NCBI GenBank assembly: GCA_038503035.1
Contig: JAVSML010025215.1
Location: 430,018 to 494,017, forward strand
Source: Crocodylus rhombifer
Lineage: Eukaryota; Chordata; Crocodylia; Crocodylidae
Direction of reading: 5' to 3'
Length of the DNA: 64,000 nucleotides
Below, piece after piece: positions 11,328 through 21,545 of the stretch. Both the position numbers and the translations under genes were made by a program. Each line of letters starts with the position of its first letter. Within the stretch, counting starts at the first letter, position 1. The notes under the pieces were generated by a model that worked only from the letters and a program-made list of their open reading frames with translations, made no database searches and was not told the origin of the DNA.

Positions 11328-11930
11328 GAATTACATTAAAATGAGCTTCTTTTGTGCTCTTGGGTGTGTCTACATGTGCATTTGATCTGGGAGCAGTTTA
11401 CCAGGTGAATAACTACTCCTGGACAGACATCTACACATGCAGGGTGTTGGAAGCAGATTTGTTGTTCATAGCAGCAATCTGCTCCTGCCCCTGTCATCCC
11501 TGCACCAGCCCCCTGCACCAGCCAGAGAGAGCTCTAGGGAGCATGGGGCCTGGAGATAGCTGTCTCCTGGCAGGAACTGGAGCATTGCTCCCTGTCCCCG
11601 GGGGGCTGCTTGCTACCAGGACAGGCTCTGCCACCAGAGGCCAAGTGTGGACAATGTCCCTCTCTTGGTCTCAGCTCCCCAATCGGGGCAGGGGACTTTG
11701 AAAAAATTACAGGGGAGGGGCAGCTAGCAGCGAGCTCCCAGCTAGGCAAGGATTTCTTGCCCAGGTAGGGGCTCAGTGCTAGTTGCTACACTGGCAGATC
11801 GGGGCAGAGTCCTGGAACCTGCCCTTCCCCTGCAACTCTTTCTAAGCCTTGCGTCTTGATTGCCCAATTAGGGCATGGGCCTGGGACCTGTCCCTGACCA
11901 GGACAGGTCCCAACCCCCACTCTGCAATTG
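11328..11930. other. G+C-rich degenerate repeat block
   Basis: The block begins with GTGTCTACATGTGC-like sequence typical of reptile MITE ends. It then shows loosely repeated ATCGGGGCAGG..CCTGGAACCTGCCC units and a perfect 11-bp hairpin at 11883-11911. No matching right terminus was found, so the block is left unassigned. Confidence 0.4.
11883..11911. repeat. Perfect 11-bp hairpin
   Basis: GGGACCTGTCC, a 7-base loop CTGACCA, then GGACAGGTCCC. Confidence 0.8.
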
Positions 11931-13674
11931 TGGGGCAAGGGCTGTAGAACTTCTTTCCTGTCAAGCTCTGCACCTGTTCCCCACCCAGGTTTGTGGTTTG
12001 AAGTGAATTATTGACTTTGAGGGAAGAGCAAGGCCAGACCTGAGAAATTTCAGAAAACTGCCTTTGTGAAATATTGGAAGTATGCAATATGTCTTCCTAG
12101 GGTAATTGTGCAGCACTTTGCATAAATCGGCCTTTGTCTAATTTGGGTAAAGCAGGAGTTAAAAGAGTAGTAAGTGTATGGAGAGAATTGACAATGAGTA
12201 AAAGAAGCAATTCTTTCATTTATCTCATGTATCACAGTCGTGAGTAACTGACAGCTGGTTAAAACTAGACAAAACTAGCATGAGACTGGAACCAAACAAA
12301 ATTGTTTAGTGATCACTTAAACAAAATTGCTCTCTCCGTTAAGAAATAATACTATTAAGTATCTTTAAAATTGAGCGGGTTGTCTGAGAGAAATCCATAT
12401 CAAGGGGAGCAGTATCTAGAAATATGCTTGTTCAAAATTTGTTGACAAACAGGCATGATGTTGGCACCATCTTAGAAAAGTATTTCTAAATAAATAAATA
12501 AATAAGCTTTGAAATCTTTCTAATGCAGCATATCACTTTCTGATAAAAATATCTCCATCAGTCATCAGTTGTAGCATTGTGTTTTGTGCCAGTTGCCTTG
12601 TGCTGCTGCTTCAGTGATATTTTGTAAATGAAGGATGCCCAGTGAAGTTTCTTTTGATTAAGAGAAGTAAATTACATTCTAAAAATAGACAATAAGGTAG
12701 TCTTCACCACTTATTAAAGACTACTCCAGTAGTTAACATCCCAAGGCTTTGCCTGAGGCCAGAATGATCTCTAACAATCCATCAGTAACTTCTATGACAA
12801 CCACAGGGAGCCAGTGATTGTTAGAATTAGTTATGACATACTGTAGGCTTCATACTGTCATTCTGAAAATGGTGTTAAACTAGGTTGTGTATCATTGAAA
12901 AGTGAAGGAAATGACTATTCATGGCAATGAACTAGATTTGGTTAATTGTACAAGTACTTAAAGACAATGGTATGCTGTATTCATTCAGACCCCTCCTTAG
13001 TATCCTAAATGTCTAAGTGTGGAATCATCCACCCTTGGTTCACAATGTCATATTATTTTGCATGCATCACACACAGTTTTACTTTGCCCAGTGGCTATGT
13101 CCAAATCACTAGAGGGAAATTGGAATTTGTAAACAAACTTGATGAATTGAAAGCAGGCATAAGTTATAGGTGAGTTGTTGCCCTCCTGTTGAGATGAATA
13201 TAACAGATGCTGATATGAAACCTTGACTTCACAAAGTGTAAACCCATTGCTTAGGTAATAACATGCTCCATATTTTTGCTTTTCCTTCTTGTGACTTTAT
13301 TCATTGAATAATCTGTTATATCCTGTATTTGGGACAGAGGATTAATGCCATGTATTTGAAGCCTCTCTCTCTTTAGGTTCTAGTAAACAATAATGAGACG
13401 TGTAATTATTTGAACTACCATAGGAAGAAATAGCGGTCCTGGCATGAGTACCTCAATCTTGGATACATATTCCCCTGTATAAAGATGGGAGTTATATGTT
13501 GTTGCTGTAAACGTGTAATTAAATAATAGAAATTCTGGGTTAAGCTGCAAAAGTGTAGCTAAAAGCAGAAGGGCCCAAAAGCCTGTTTCTAAGTGACTGC
13601 ATCGTGAACCTTTGTGAGCAATTAGCTCAGTTAGCAAAGGAAAGGAAGCAGTTAACTTGTCCATCTGAACCAGA
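11931..13674. other. Unassigned A+T-rich DNA
   Basis: No sustained open frame or recognised repeat, apart from a short (TAAA)n tract at 12488-12505. The 94-codon minus frame at 13380-13664 has no recognisable domain. Confidence 0.5.
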
Positions 13675-14942
13675 TGACATTAAATGGTGTGAATTCATAG
13701 CATGTAGATCCTGCCTGACAAATCTTGTTTCTTTTATGACCAGGTCACAAATTGCTTAGACACAGGAGTCGAGGTGAATGTCATATACTTGGGTTTTAAA
13801 AAAGCCTTTAATATTGTGTCACATCCCATTCTTGTAAAAAACCAAAACAAAAACGAAGTGGCTTTGACTTGGATGATTTCATGGTCAGGTGGGTGGTGAA
13901 TTGGCTAATGGATACACTCAGAGGGTGGTGGTGGACAGTCGGTACCAATCTGGAAAGATGTGGGCAGTGGGGTCCCCCAAGGCTCAGTCCTTGGACCAAT
14001 GCTGTTGCATATCTTCATCAGTGACTTGGATGAGGGTGTGGAGAGTACACTGTCCAAATTCACAGATGACACCAAATTACAGGACAAAGTAAACACATTG
14101 GAGGGTAGGGGATAGATTGGATAGGTAGAGAAGTAGGGAGAACAAAATAGGATGCAATTTAACAAAGATAAGTGCAAAGTACTGCACCCAAGGAGGAGGA
14201 CTCACCAATACACTTACAGATTGGGAGATGACCTTCTAAACATAACAGCAGCAGAAAGGGAGCTCAGAATCATAATCGACTCAAAGATGAACATGAGTTG
14301 ACAACGTGACAAAGTGATCAATAGAGCTAACCGCACTCTATCATGCATTAAGAGGTGCATCATGAACAGGTTTAAGGAGGTGATACTTCCCATCTATGTG
14401 ACACTGGTAAGGCCACAGCTGGAATATTGCATCCAGTTTTGGGTGCCACACTTAAAGAAGGATGTAGATAATCTTGAGAGGATCCAGAGGAGGACTACTC
14501 ATATGGTTAAGGGCCTGCAGGAAAGGTCCTACGAGGAGAGATTGAGGGACCTGGATCTCTTCAGTCTCCATAAGAGGAGGCTGAGAGGTGATCTATTGGC
14601 CATGTACAAATTTGTCAGGCAGGGTAGCAAGAGATAGAAGATACTCCAAGGGGCCTCCTGGTAAACAGAGTAACTAGAAACAATGGCCACAAACTGACAG
14701 AAAGCAGATTTAGACTAGACATCAGGAAGAACTTGTTCATGGTAAGGGTTACCAGAATCTGGAATGGGCTCCCAAGTGAGGTGGTGCTCTCCTCTACCTT
14801 GGTGGTCTTTAAGAGAAGATTGAACAAACACCTTGCTGGGGTCATCTGACCCCAGCACTCTTTCCTGCCCAGGGCAGGGGATCAGATTCGATGATCTACT
14901 GAGGTTCCTTTTGACCCCCAAAAATCTATGAAAGCTATGAAA
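13675..14942 (+). mobile_element. CR1 LINE, 5'-truncated
   Basis: The copy enters ORF2 in the GF-IAGRSCLTNLVSFYDQV region (about 13690-13745), followed by a VIYLGFKKAFN box. The polymerase box reads FTDD (14059-14070) in place of FADD, a change at the first alanine. The thumb/C-terminal part is partly open at 14314-14637, with EYCIQFWVPHLKKDVDNLER and LFSLHKRRLRGDLLAMYK. It ends with the CR1 3' block (GATCTACTGAGGTTCC) and an ATCTATGAAAGCTATGAAA tail. Frameshifts and stops break it several times. Confidence 0.88.
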
Positions 14943-15317
14943 TGTCAGTACCAGTACAAAGCCTTAAATTACATACTACATCATAGTTCATCTATGTTAG
15001 TAGGAATAATTTATGTAAGCAAATGTATTAGATGTAGTTTAGTATTACTAGGTGTATTTGTGTTAATAGTTTTAGTATATAAAAGCAAAGCAGCCTTGTT
15101 AGTGAAAATTCTAATATAAAAGTCATAATCTGCCTGTCTGCCCATAATGCTTTATTTGTACTCTGATAATAATTGCACTTTTGACTGGAATAACCAATCA
15201 GAGTGTGAATACAGTGTTGGGACAGGAGGTGGCGGTGTGGCGGAGCACCGCCATGATGGCAGGGACACGGGACACAGGGGACGGAGGCAGGGGGCAATGT
15301 TGCAGAACCGTGCAGAG
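14943..15317. other. Unassigned DNA with a CpG-rich patch
   Basis: An A+T-rich left half is followed by a short GGCGGTG..CACCGCC hairpin-bearing CpG patch at about 15225-15300. No gene was seen. The minus-strand LINE ends just to the right. Confidence 0.4.
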
Positions 15318-16792
15318 GTTGTTTTTATTTGTCCTTCAAATTCAAAGATGACTGTGACATCACTGGTTGGTTTGGCTTCTGTAAACACGTGAATGGCTGA
15401 TCGGTCCAGTTTTTGCTTTAAACTGTTTATGGCACACTGAGCAAGAGATGATCAACAGCAGGTGTGCTGCTATTGCAAAGTTTATGGTGTTTGTGCTTCT
15501 GCTCTGCCTCAGCAGTTTTTCTCTGCTCACAGGTGGTAGCTCCAGTATGGGTGAGGCTTTGCCAGGTATAATGATGATAAGTGAGATCTTCCCAAGACTT
15601 CAGGTCAATGTTGAAATGTTTCAAGGATGACTTAAGGGAGTCCTTGAAGCGTTTCTTCTGAGAGCACTTTCCCTCCGTTAGCTCACTGTAAAAGTTCTTC
15701 TTTGGCAGTTGCTTATCTGACATCCTAATGACATGGCCTGTCCATCTCATCTATGATTTCATCATCAGGGTGTGGATGATTGAAATGCTTGCTCATGTAA
15801 GAATCTTGGTGTCTGGGATCTTGTCTTGCCATCTTATGCTCAGCAATTTCCTCAGACAGCGGATGTGAAAGTGGTTCATTTTCATAGCATGGTGTCTGTA
15901 AACCACACAGGTTTCATATGCATATATCAGGATTGGTAATACAGTGGCTTTGTAGACCTTCAGTTTTGTTTGTTGACGGATGCCTCTGCACTCCCACACA
16001 TTTGCATGTTGTGTGCTGAAGGCCACACTTAGTTCAGCAATTCTGGTATTGATTTCATCATTAATGTGAACTGCATGTGACCATGTTCACTGGAGAGAGG
16101 TGAACTTGTCCACTGCTTGGAGGGTTTGGCCATTCACTATGATGGTAGGCTCTCTGTAAAGCTTTTCTGATGCAGGTTGGTACATCACTTCTGTCGTCTT
16201 AGTGTTGATTGTTGAACCAAAATTGTCACAGGCTGAAGAGAAATCATCCATACTCTGTTGCATGTCAGACTCAGATTTGAAATTCAGGGAATAGTCATCA
16301 GCAGACTGAAGATCATGAACAGTCACTTCCTGTAACTTCATCTTCACCTGTAGTCTCCTCAGAGCCATCAGTGTGGTAATTTATGGCAATCCCAATGTCA
16401 CAGTCATGAAAGGCATCTGGAAGCAGTGGTGACACGTAGGGGGTGCATGGGGGTACATGTGCACCCCCTGAGCACTGGTGCACCCCTGACTGGCCACATT
16501 CCCTGCCTTGGCAATGGGAAGTAGGGGGCCAGTGGAAGAACCTGTGTCCCCCCTGTGAGCACCGGCTGAGGAGTGGGAGTGCCACAGCCACTTCCGGAAG
16601 TACTGCAGACACTTCCCAAAGCCAGTGAGTGAGATCAGCCATGGTCCCCCACCTGTTCAGATGACTCGCCATCATCCACAAGGCAGGCAAACATTTCATC
16701 ATGGAATTGCCAAACTATTGCAATGAATTTCTCTGGGCAACCACATTTTACCATGATCTTCCAAAGGTCCTCCTGACTGACTACTATCAAAT
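15318..16792 (-). mobile_element. Non-LTR LINE of a second type, 5'-truncated
   Basis: Reading leftward on the minus strand, the order is: LWKIM-KCGCPEKFIAIVWQFHD-M (RT, about 16770-16690); an unrelated insert; DAFHDCDIGIAINYHTDG; the polymerase box; KTTEVMYQPASEKLY; KLKVYKATVLPILIYAYET; LRKLLSIRWQDKIPDTKIL; RWTGHVIRMSDKQLPK; and a terminal C2H2-like finger (CSVCHKQFK..SH). The polymerase box is SADD at 16294-16305 where YADD is expected. This layout (RT, then WxGH-RM-DxRLPK, then a terminal finger) is that of a non-CR1-type LINE; I cannot fix the clade. Several stops and frameshifts break it. The left end follows GATGTCACAGTCATCTTTGAATTTG and AAATAAAAACAA. Confidence 0.75.
16428..16660. mobile_element. 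Insert replacing part of the LINE polymerase domain
   Basis: LINE coding sequence stops after DDGESSEQ and resumes at DAFHDCD. The roughly 25-30 residues expected between them (the PVTNGVKQG region) are missing, and about 230 bp of foreign G+C-rich sequence takes their place. The insert opens with GGGGGTGCATGGGGGTACATGTGCACCCCC, a near-palindrome. It could be a small DNA element that inserted with local deletion. No TSD was found. Confidence 0.45.
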
Positions 16793-17160
16793 AGGGCTGT
16801 GCAAAACAGCACCATTCCATTTCAACTTCTGTTTTTCCATTTCAATGGGACAGTGTTTGTTTTGAGTTTGGTTTTGTTTCAAAAACACTGTTCCACTTCA
16901 TTTTGTCAAAACTGTTTTGCTGTTTCGACATTTCACCCATAGGCTATAATGGGGAAGCATGATACTGCCTATAACTTTGTCATTTCATGCCTGATTCATA
17001 CAAAACTTGCAAGGATCGTAGCCCCTTCCAAAGCCATGAAGTATGCCAAGTTTCACAGAGGTAGGTGCAGGGGTTTTGTGGAAACTGTACCTTAAGCTGC
17101 TGACAAGCAAAACTTGTGACATGGGTGACAGTGTATGTGTGTAGACATGCCCTCACAGGC
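16793..17160 (+). mobile_element. hAT-like non-autonomous element, one end only
   Basis: It begins AGGGCTGTGCAAAACAG, the same terminus as the foldback element at 37757. A T-rich TTTCATTTT/GTTTTG interior follows, then CCCATAGGCTATAATGGGG. It abuts LINE sequence exactly (…CTATCAAA, then TAGGGCTG), so it probably inserted into that LINE. No opposite GCACAGCCCT end was found before the CR1 at 17391, so the element is truncated. Confidence 0.5.
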
Positions 17161-17390
17161 ACCGGGGCCATTATACAACATGGTAGTGTGCCCCAATGAG
17201 GTCTCCTCCTCCCCTAAAGTCTCACCTCAGTACACCACTTTAAATGACAGCAGGTAATAATTTAGTAAGCAGTACATTACACCAGCAGCAGCCAAACTGT
17301 CACAGACTAGAGCCTTTATTTTCTTTCCTACAGGAGCTTTTTCTTCAGCAGCTGCCAGAGAACTCTCCTGGCCAGCCCCAGCTCTGGGGC

Positions 17391-17790
17391 TTAGCTACCA
17401 TGGAGCTGAGGATGGCATCCCAAGTTAAGATAAAAAAAAATTGTTTTTCAGATATACAGGGAGTAAAAGGAAGGCCCAGGGCGGTATAGAACCACTACTG
17501 AACGAGCAAAAGCAATTGGTGACAGACGGGGGGACAAGGCTGAGCTTCTCAATGAGTTCTTTGCCTCAGTCTTCCTAAACGAGGGGCAAAACAAGTTCCA
17601 CAGTGGGTTCATAGAGAGACAACAGCTGGGCACCAGACTACCAAGCGTTGACCCTGAGATGATGCAGAGTCACTTGGAAGGACTGGATGCGTTTAAGTCG
17701 GCAGGCCCAGATGAGCTTCGTCCAAAGGTACTGAAGGCACTGGTTGATGTCATTGCACAGCCACAGGCAAGAATATTTGAGCACTCATGG
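17391..17790 (+). mobile_element. CR1 ORF2 linker/RT segment, left part of mosaic
   Basis: The segment begins ACCATGGAGCTGAGGATGGC (MEL-MASQVK in the intact frame) and runs through DKAELLNEFFASVF-like, SHLEGLDAFKSAGPDELRPKVL and QARIFEHSW segments in shifting frames. It stops abruptly at 17790, where sequence of the opposite orientation takes over. It matches the same stretch of the 54.8-kb copy. Confidence 0.8.
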
Positions 17791-17792
17791 TG

Positions 17793-18686
17793 CTGTGCCT
17801 TTTTGGTGCCTTTCCTCTGTGTTGGAATAGATTTAGCTTGTGCATTGAGGATCACTTCCTTGAGAAGCAACCACTGTTCTTGAACTCCCATCTCCCTGGG
17901 GTCATGGTCCCTAAGGGCCTGACTGACAAGCCTCTTGAGCTTGTCAAAGTCGGCTTTTCTGAAGTCAAGGACTTCTGCGTTGCTGACTGACTTGCCAGCT
18001 TTACGGCGGATGGTGAAGGTGATCAGCTCGTGGTCGCTGTCACCTAGCTTCCCATCGATCACTAGGTCGCTGATTAGGTCGTCCCCCATAGCCAGTACGA
18101 GGTTGAGCAGCGCTTTGCCTCTCGTTGGCCCATAGACTTCTTGAGTCAGGTAGAGGTCATCCACGCACAAGAGAAAGCTTTGCGACTGCTTGGATTTTGC
18201 TGAGTGATCTTCCCAGGAGATGTTCGGGTAATTGAAGTCACCCATGACAACCAAGGTCCTGGAGCAAGCGGCCTCAGTCAGTTCCCGGGCGAACTCCTGG
18301 TCAAGCTCAGGACTTTGAGTGGGAGGTCTGTAGTAGACTCCCACCGTTGTGTCCCCTGTGCCGTATTCCCCACGAATTTTTACCCAGAGGGTCTCTAGCT
18401 GTCCATGCCGGTCACCAGCATCAGCTTGCAGGGACATGTAGTTTTCCATCACATAGAGAGCTACACCCCCGCCCCTTTTGTCAAGACGATCCCTCCTATA
18501 CAGGGTATAGCCCTCTATACCTGTGGTCCAGTCATGGGTGGAGTCCCACCAGGTCTTCGTTATCCCAATGATGTCATAATTCTTTGCACTGAGCAGGAGG
18601 ATGAGCTCGTCCTGCATGTTGCCCAGGCTCCTGGCATTATTGTACAGGCAGGCAAGTGTGCCCTTGGGGGCTCTTGCCTTGCCCAC
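17793..18686 (-). pseudogene. CR1 ORF2 endonuclease domain, inverted segment
   Basis: The open minus-strand frame encodes about 298 CR1 residues and then crosses the junction into the opposite-strand segment. It is the apurinic-type (exonuclease-endonuclease-phosphatase fold) domain that nicks target DNA for LINE integration. Visible motifs are LYNNARSL, DIIGIT-TWWD, VVMGDFNYPNISWED and GDSDHEL. The metal-binding glutamate of the T-E-TW box is lysine (codon AAG at 18555-18557), so the nuclease should be inactive. The frame opens at a GTG that is only the limit of the open frame; the natural start is not evident. It ends at QRKGTKKAQ, just before the RT linker that lies outside, in the other orientation. 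Confidence 0.85.
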
Positions 18687-18814
18687 AGATTGTGCCAGGG
18701 CTGGGGCAGGGGTAGGCTCCCTTAAGTGCCCCCTTAAGTGCCTTGGTCTGCTGGCTTTGCAAGGGTTGCTTAGTGGGCCAGCAGTTGCAGTAGTCCCTCC
18801 ATCCCCCAGCGGGC

Positions 18815-19729
18815 TTAGTTTAAAGCCCGGTGGAGCAGGTCAGCCAGCCTGGCTGAGAAAAGCCTCCTCCCCAGGGGGGAGAGGTGGAGGCCATCTCTTC
18901 CCAGCAGCTCGCTGCCTCTTTTGCCAAAGAGCGGGCTGTGCTCGTGGAAGCCAAAGCCTTCCTGATGACACCAGCTCCGCAGTCTTTGGTTCACTGCGTG
19001 GATCCTCCTCTCCCTCCTCAGCCCATAGCCCGAGACTGGGAGGATCAACAAAAACACCACATGTGCTCCCAGACCCCTAAGTCCCACTCCCAAATCCCTG
19101 TAGTGCCTCATGACCTGGCTGGGGGTGCTCTGAGCCGTGTCATTGGTGCCCACATGAATAAGGAGCATGGGATAGTGGTCTGTGGGCCGGAGGAGCTCTG
19201 GGATCCTCTCCGCAATGTCTCAGATGCGGGCCCCCGGGAAGCAGCAGACTTCCCGGGCTAAGGGGTCAGGGCGGCAGATTGCCCCCTCTGTCCCCCACAG
19301 GATGGAGTCTCCCACAACAAACACCTTTCGTTTTGTCTTGGGGAGAGCGGGGGCAGTAGCTGTGGTTGAGCCCGGGTTGCCTGCGGGAGCTGGCAACTGA
19401 GCAGGCTCTGCTGGGGCTGCAAGAGGTGCAAACCTGTTGCTAAGCTCTGGCAAGGGAGGGGCCTTGGTGCGGCGGGCCTTAGGGCCCTTGACCACCTTTG
19501 TCCATGCCCTTGACTGGGCAGAGCGGGAAGTCCCAGAGTCCTCCTTGGTCCTGGAGGGAGACGGTGCTCTTCCCTGAGGCTCCCGGGGGAGAAGGGCCTG
19601 GCAGCAGGAGTCTATCTCCTGCTCGCAGTCCCTGATGGCATGCAGTCTCTGGACTGTGGCCTGGAGCTCCTCCAGCTGGCGTGCCAGAGACCCCACTAGG
19701 GAGCAGACTCCACAAGGGGAGGTGGCCAC
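18815..19729 (-). pseudogene. CR1 ORF1 (coiled-coil plus SGNH esterase), one stop
   Basis: The N-terminus has CGVC..LARQLEELQATVQRL, a short cysteine pair followed by a coiled-coil-like helix. A basic, proline-rich linker follows. The C-terminal half is an SGNH/GDSL esterase: block I VVGDSILWG, block III GTNDT, and block V DGLHLS with its catalytic His. This is the recognised ORF1 architecture of CR1-type LINEs, an RNA-binding/chaperone partner with esterase activity. An in-frame TGA at 19220-19222 replaces what should be CGA (Arg), a typical CpG decay change; the frame is otherwise open from 19771 to 18815. No ATG is present in frame upstream, so the start is either lost or supplied from elsewhere. 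Confidence 0.85.
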
Positions 19730-20277
19730 GCTCCCATGCCCCAGAGCCTGAAAAAGGGACAGGCAGCCCCCTCAGCCAAGAGCCAGGGGCTCCATCTGCG
19801 TGGAGCCCGGAACCGTAGGCTCCGTCTGGGTGGCCGTCTCTGAGGTGCCCAATGGTGGGGCCGCAGAGCCCGAGGGGACCCTCAGGGTGCAGCGCGTGCC
19901 CATCCGTGTCATGCCTTTGGTAGGCTGGCTACGGCTGGGACTGACTACTCTGGGGGGTTCACAGGCAGGGTCTCATGCCCTCCCACGCCCTCTCCTGCAC
20001 AAACTCCGCGCTAACTCAAGTGCCTGTTTACGCAGCCTGTTTGCGTGGCTCCGGTCGTGTGGCTCCCTGCGGGGCTGGGCCAAGTAGGGGCCTGGGCGGG
20101 GGCTTGACCTGGCCTGGCTCCACGCAGCCGCCTCCTCCCAGGGAGCGAGGAGTTAATCCCTTCCCACCATGAGCCCGCTTACCTCCGGCGGCTGCTGAGG
20201 GGGTGTCTGGGGGGCTTCGAGGGAGCGGGGGCGCAGTGGGCTTCACCCGCGCATCTCTCACTGCTCCGGAGCCTAAC
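19730..20277 (-). promoter_or_regulatory. CR1 5' leader region, G+C and CpG rich
   Basis: This is the upstream side of ORF1 on the minus strand and the only CR1 5' leader in the window. It is markedly CpG-rich compared with its surroundings, as expected for an internal LINE promoter. It contains a strong donor-like GGAG/GTAAGC (20186-20177) and an acceptor-like CCTTTTTCAG/G ending at 19748. Its right edge meets plus-strand RT sequence at about 20278. Confidence 0.6.
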
Positions 20278-21362
20278 TGAGGCTGTGACTTGGGTGATTA
20301 CACAGTCCGGTGGGTGGCAAATTGGTTAGAGGGTCATATCCAGAGAGTGGTGGTGGATGGGTCGGTATCGACCTAGAATGACATGGGCAGTGGGGTCCCG
20401 CAGGGCTTGGTCCTTGGACCGATACTCTTCAGTGTCTTCATGAGTGACTTGGACAAGGGAGTGAAGTGTACTCTGTCCAAGTTTGCGGATGATACAAAAT
20501 TGTGGGAAGAAGTGGATACACCGGAGGGCAGGGAACAATTGCAGGCAGACCTGGACAGGTTGGACAAATGGGCAGAAAACAATAGAATGAGATTTAACAA
20601 GGAGAAATGCAAAGTGCTGCACCTAGGGAGGAAAAATATCCAACATACTTACTGCCTAGGAAATGACCTGCTCGGCAGCACAGAAGTAGAAAGGGATCTC
20701 GGAGTCCTAGTGGACTCCAAGATGAACATGAGTCGTCAGTGTAATGAAGTCATCAGCGAAGCTAACGCCACTTTATTGTGCATCACCAGATGCATGACAA
20801 ACAGAACCAAGGAGGTGATACTTCCCCTCTATCGTGCGCTGGTTAGACTGCAGTTGGAATACTGCTTCCAGTTTTGGGCACCACACTTCAAGAGGGATGT
20901 GGATAACCTGGAGAGGGTCCAGAGGAGGGCCACTCGTATGGTTAAGGGCTTGCAGGCCAAGCCCTACGAGGAGAGACTAGGGCATCTAGACCTCTTCAGC
21001 CTCAGCAAGAGACGGTTGAGAGGCAACCTTGTGGCTGCCTATAAATTCGTCATGGGGACGCAGAAGGGAATTAGTGAGGCTCTACTCACCAAGGTGCCCC
21101 TGGGGGTTACAAGAAATAATGGCCATAAGCTAGCAGAGAGCAGATTTAGATTGGACATTAGGAAGAACTTCACAGAGTAGCCAAAATCTGGAATGGGCTC
21201 CCAAGGGAGGTAGTGTTCTCCCTTACCCTGGGGGTCTTCAAGAGGAGGTTAGATGGGCATCTGGCTGGGGTCATCTTAACCCATCACTCTTTCCTGCCTA
21301 TTCAGGGGCGGACTCGATGATCTATTGAGGTCCCTTCCAACCCTAACATCTATGGATCTATG
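20278..21362 (+). mobile_element. CR1 RT C-terminal half and 3' end, right part of mosaic
   Basis: It starts at GAGGCTGTGACTTGGGTGATTAC (YTVRWVANWLEG) and has an open frame at 20383-21180. The SGVPQG box, intact FADD (20482-20493), RMRFNKEKCKVLHLG, FQFWAPHFKRDVDNLERVQ and RLRGNLVAAYKF are visible. A small deletion near 21165 frameshifts the last 60 residues. The 3' end carries GAGGTCCCTTCCAACCCTAA and an ATCTATGGATCTATG tail. It is very similar to the 53-kb copy, so this is a young subfamily. Confidence 0.9.
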
Positions 21363-21465
21363 TGCCCAGGACCCTGCATTCTTCCAGTCAGGTGCCAGGA
21401 GTGTTGGTCTAAGAACATGGCACTGGAAGACAAGGTCCATTCCTTTGGGTCAATCTAATCTGGTA

Positions 21466-21545
21466 TGTTTTAGCAGACCAACTGAATAGTTACAGAAACA
21501 TACTTTATCAAGCTTTCAGGTTGAAAAACCTTTGTCACCCTCCAA
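21466..21545 (-). mobile_element. Short retroposed LINE/SINE-tail relic
   Basis: On the minus strand it contains ACCTGAAAGCTTGATAAAGT..AACTATTCAGTTGGTCTGCTAAAA, the same family as the 89-bp insert at 46228-46316 (AAAAGCTTGCTAAGAAC..TTGGTCTAATAAAAGATATCAC). It is more diverged and has no visible TSD. Confidence 0.5.

Noticed and set aside
17670..18686. 338-residue minus frame as one protein to its last codon
   Set aside because: Only the first about 298 residues are CR1 endonuclease. The last 40 read antisense through plus-strand CR1 sequence beyond the inversion junction.
18601..19261. Plus-strand frames of 125-159 codons
   Set aside because: Antisense shadows of CR1 ORF1 and endonuclease.
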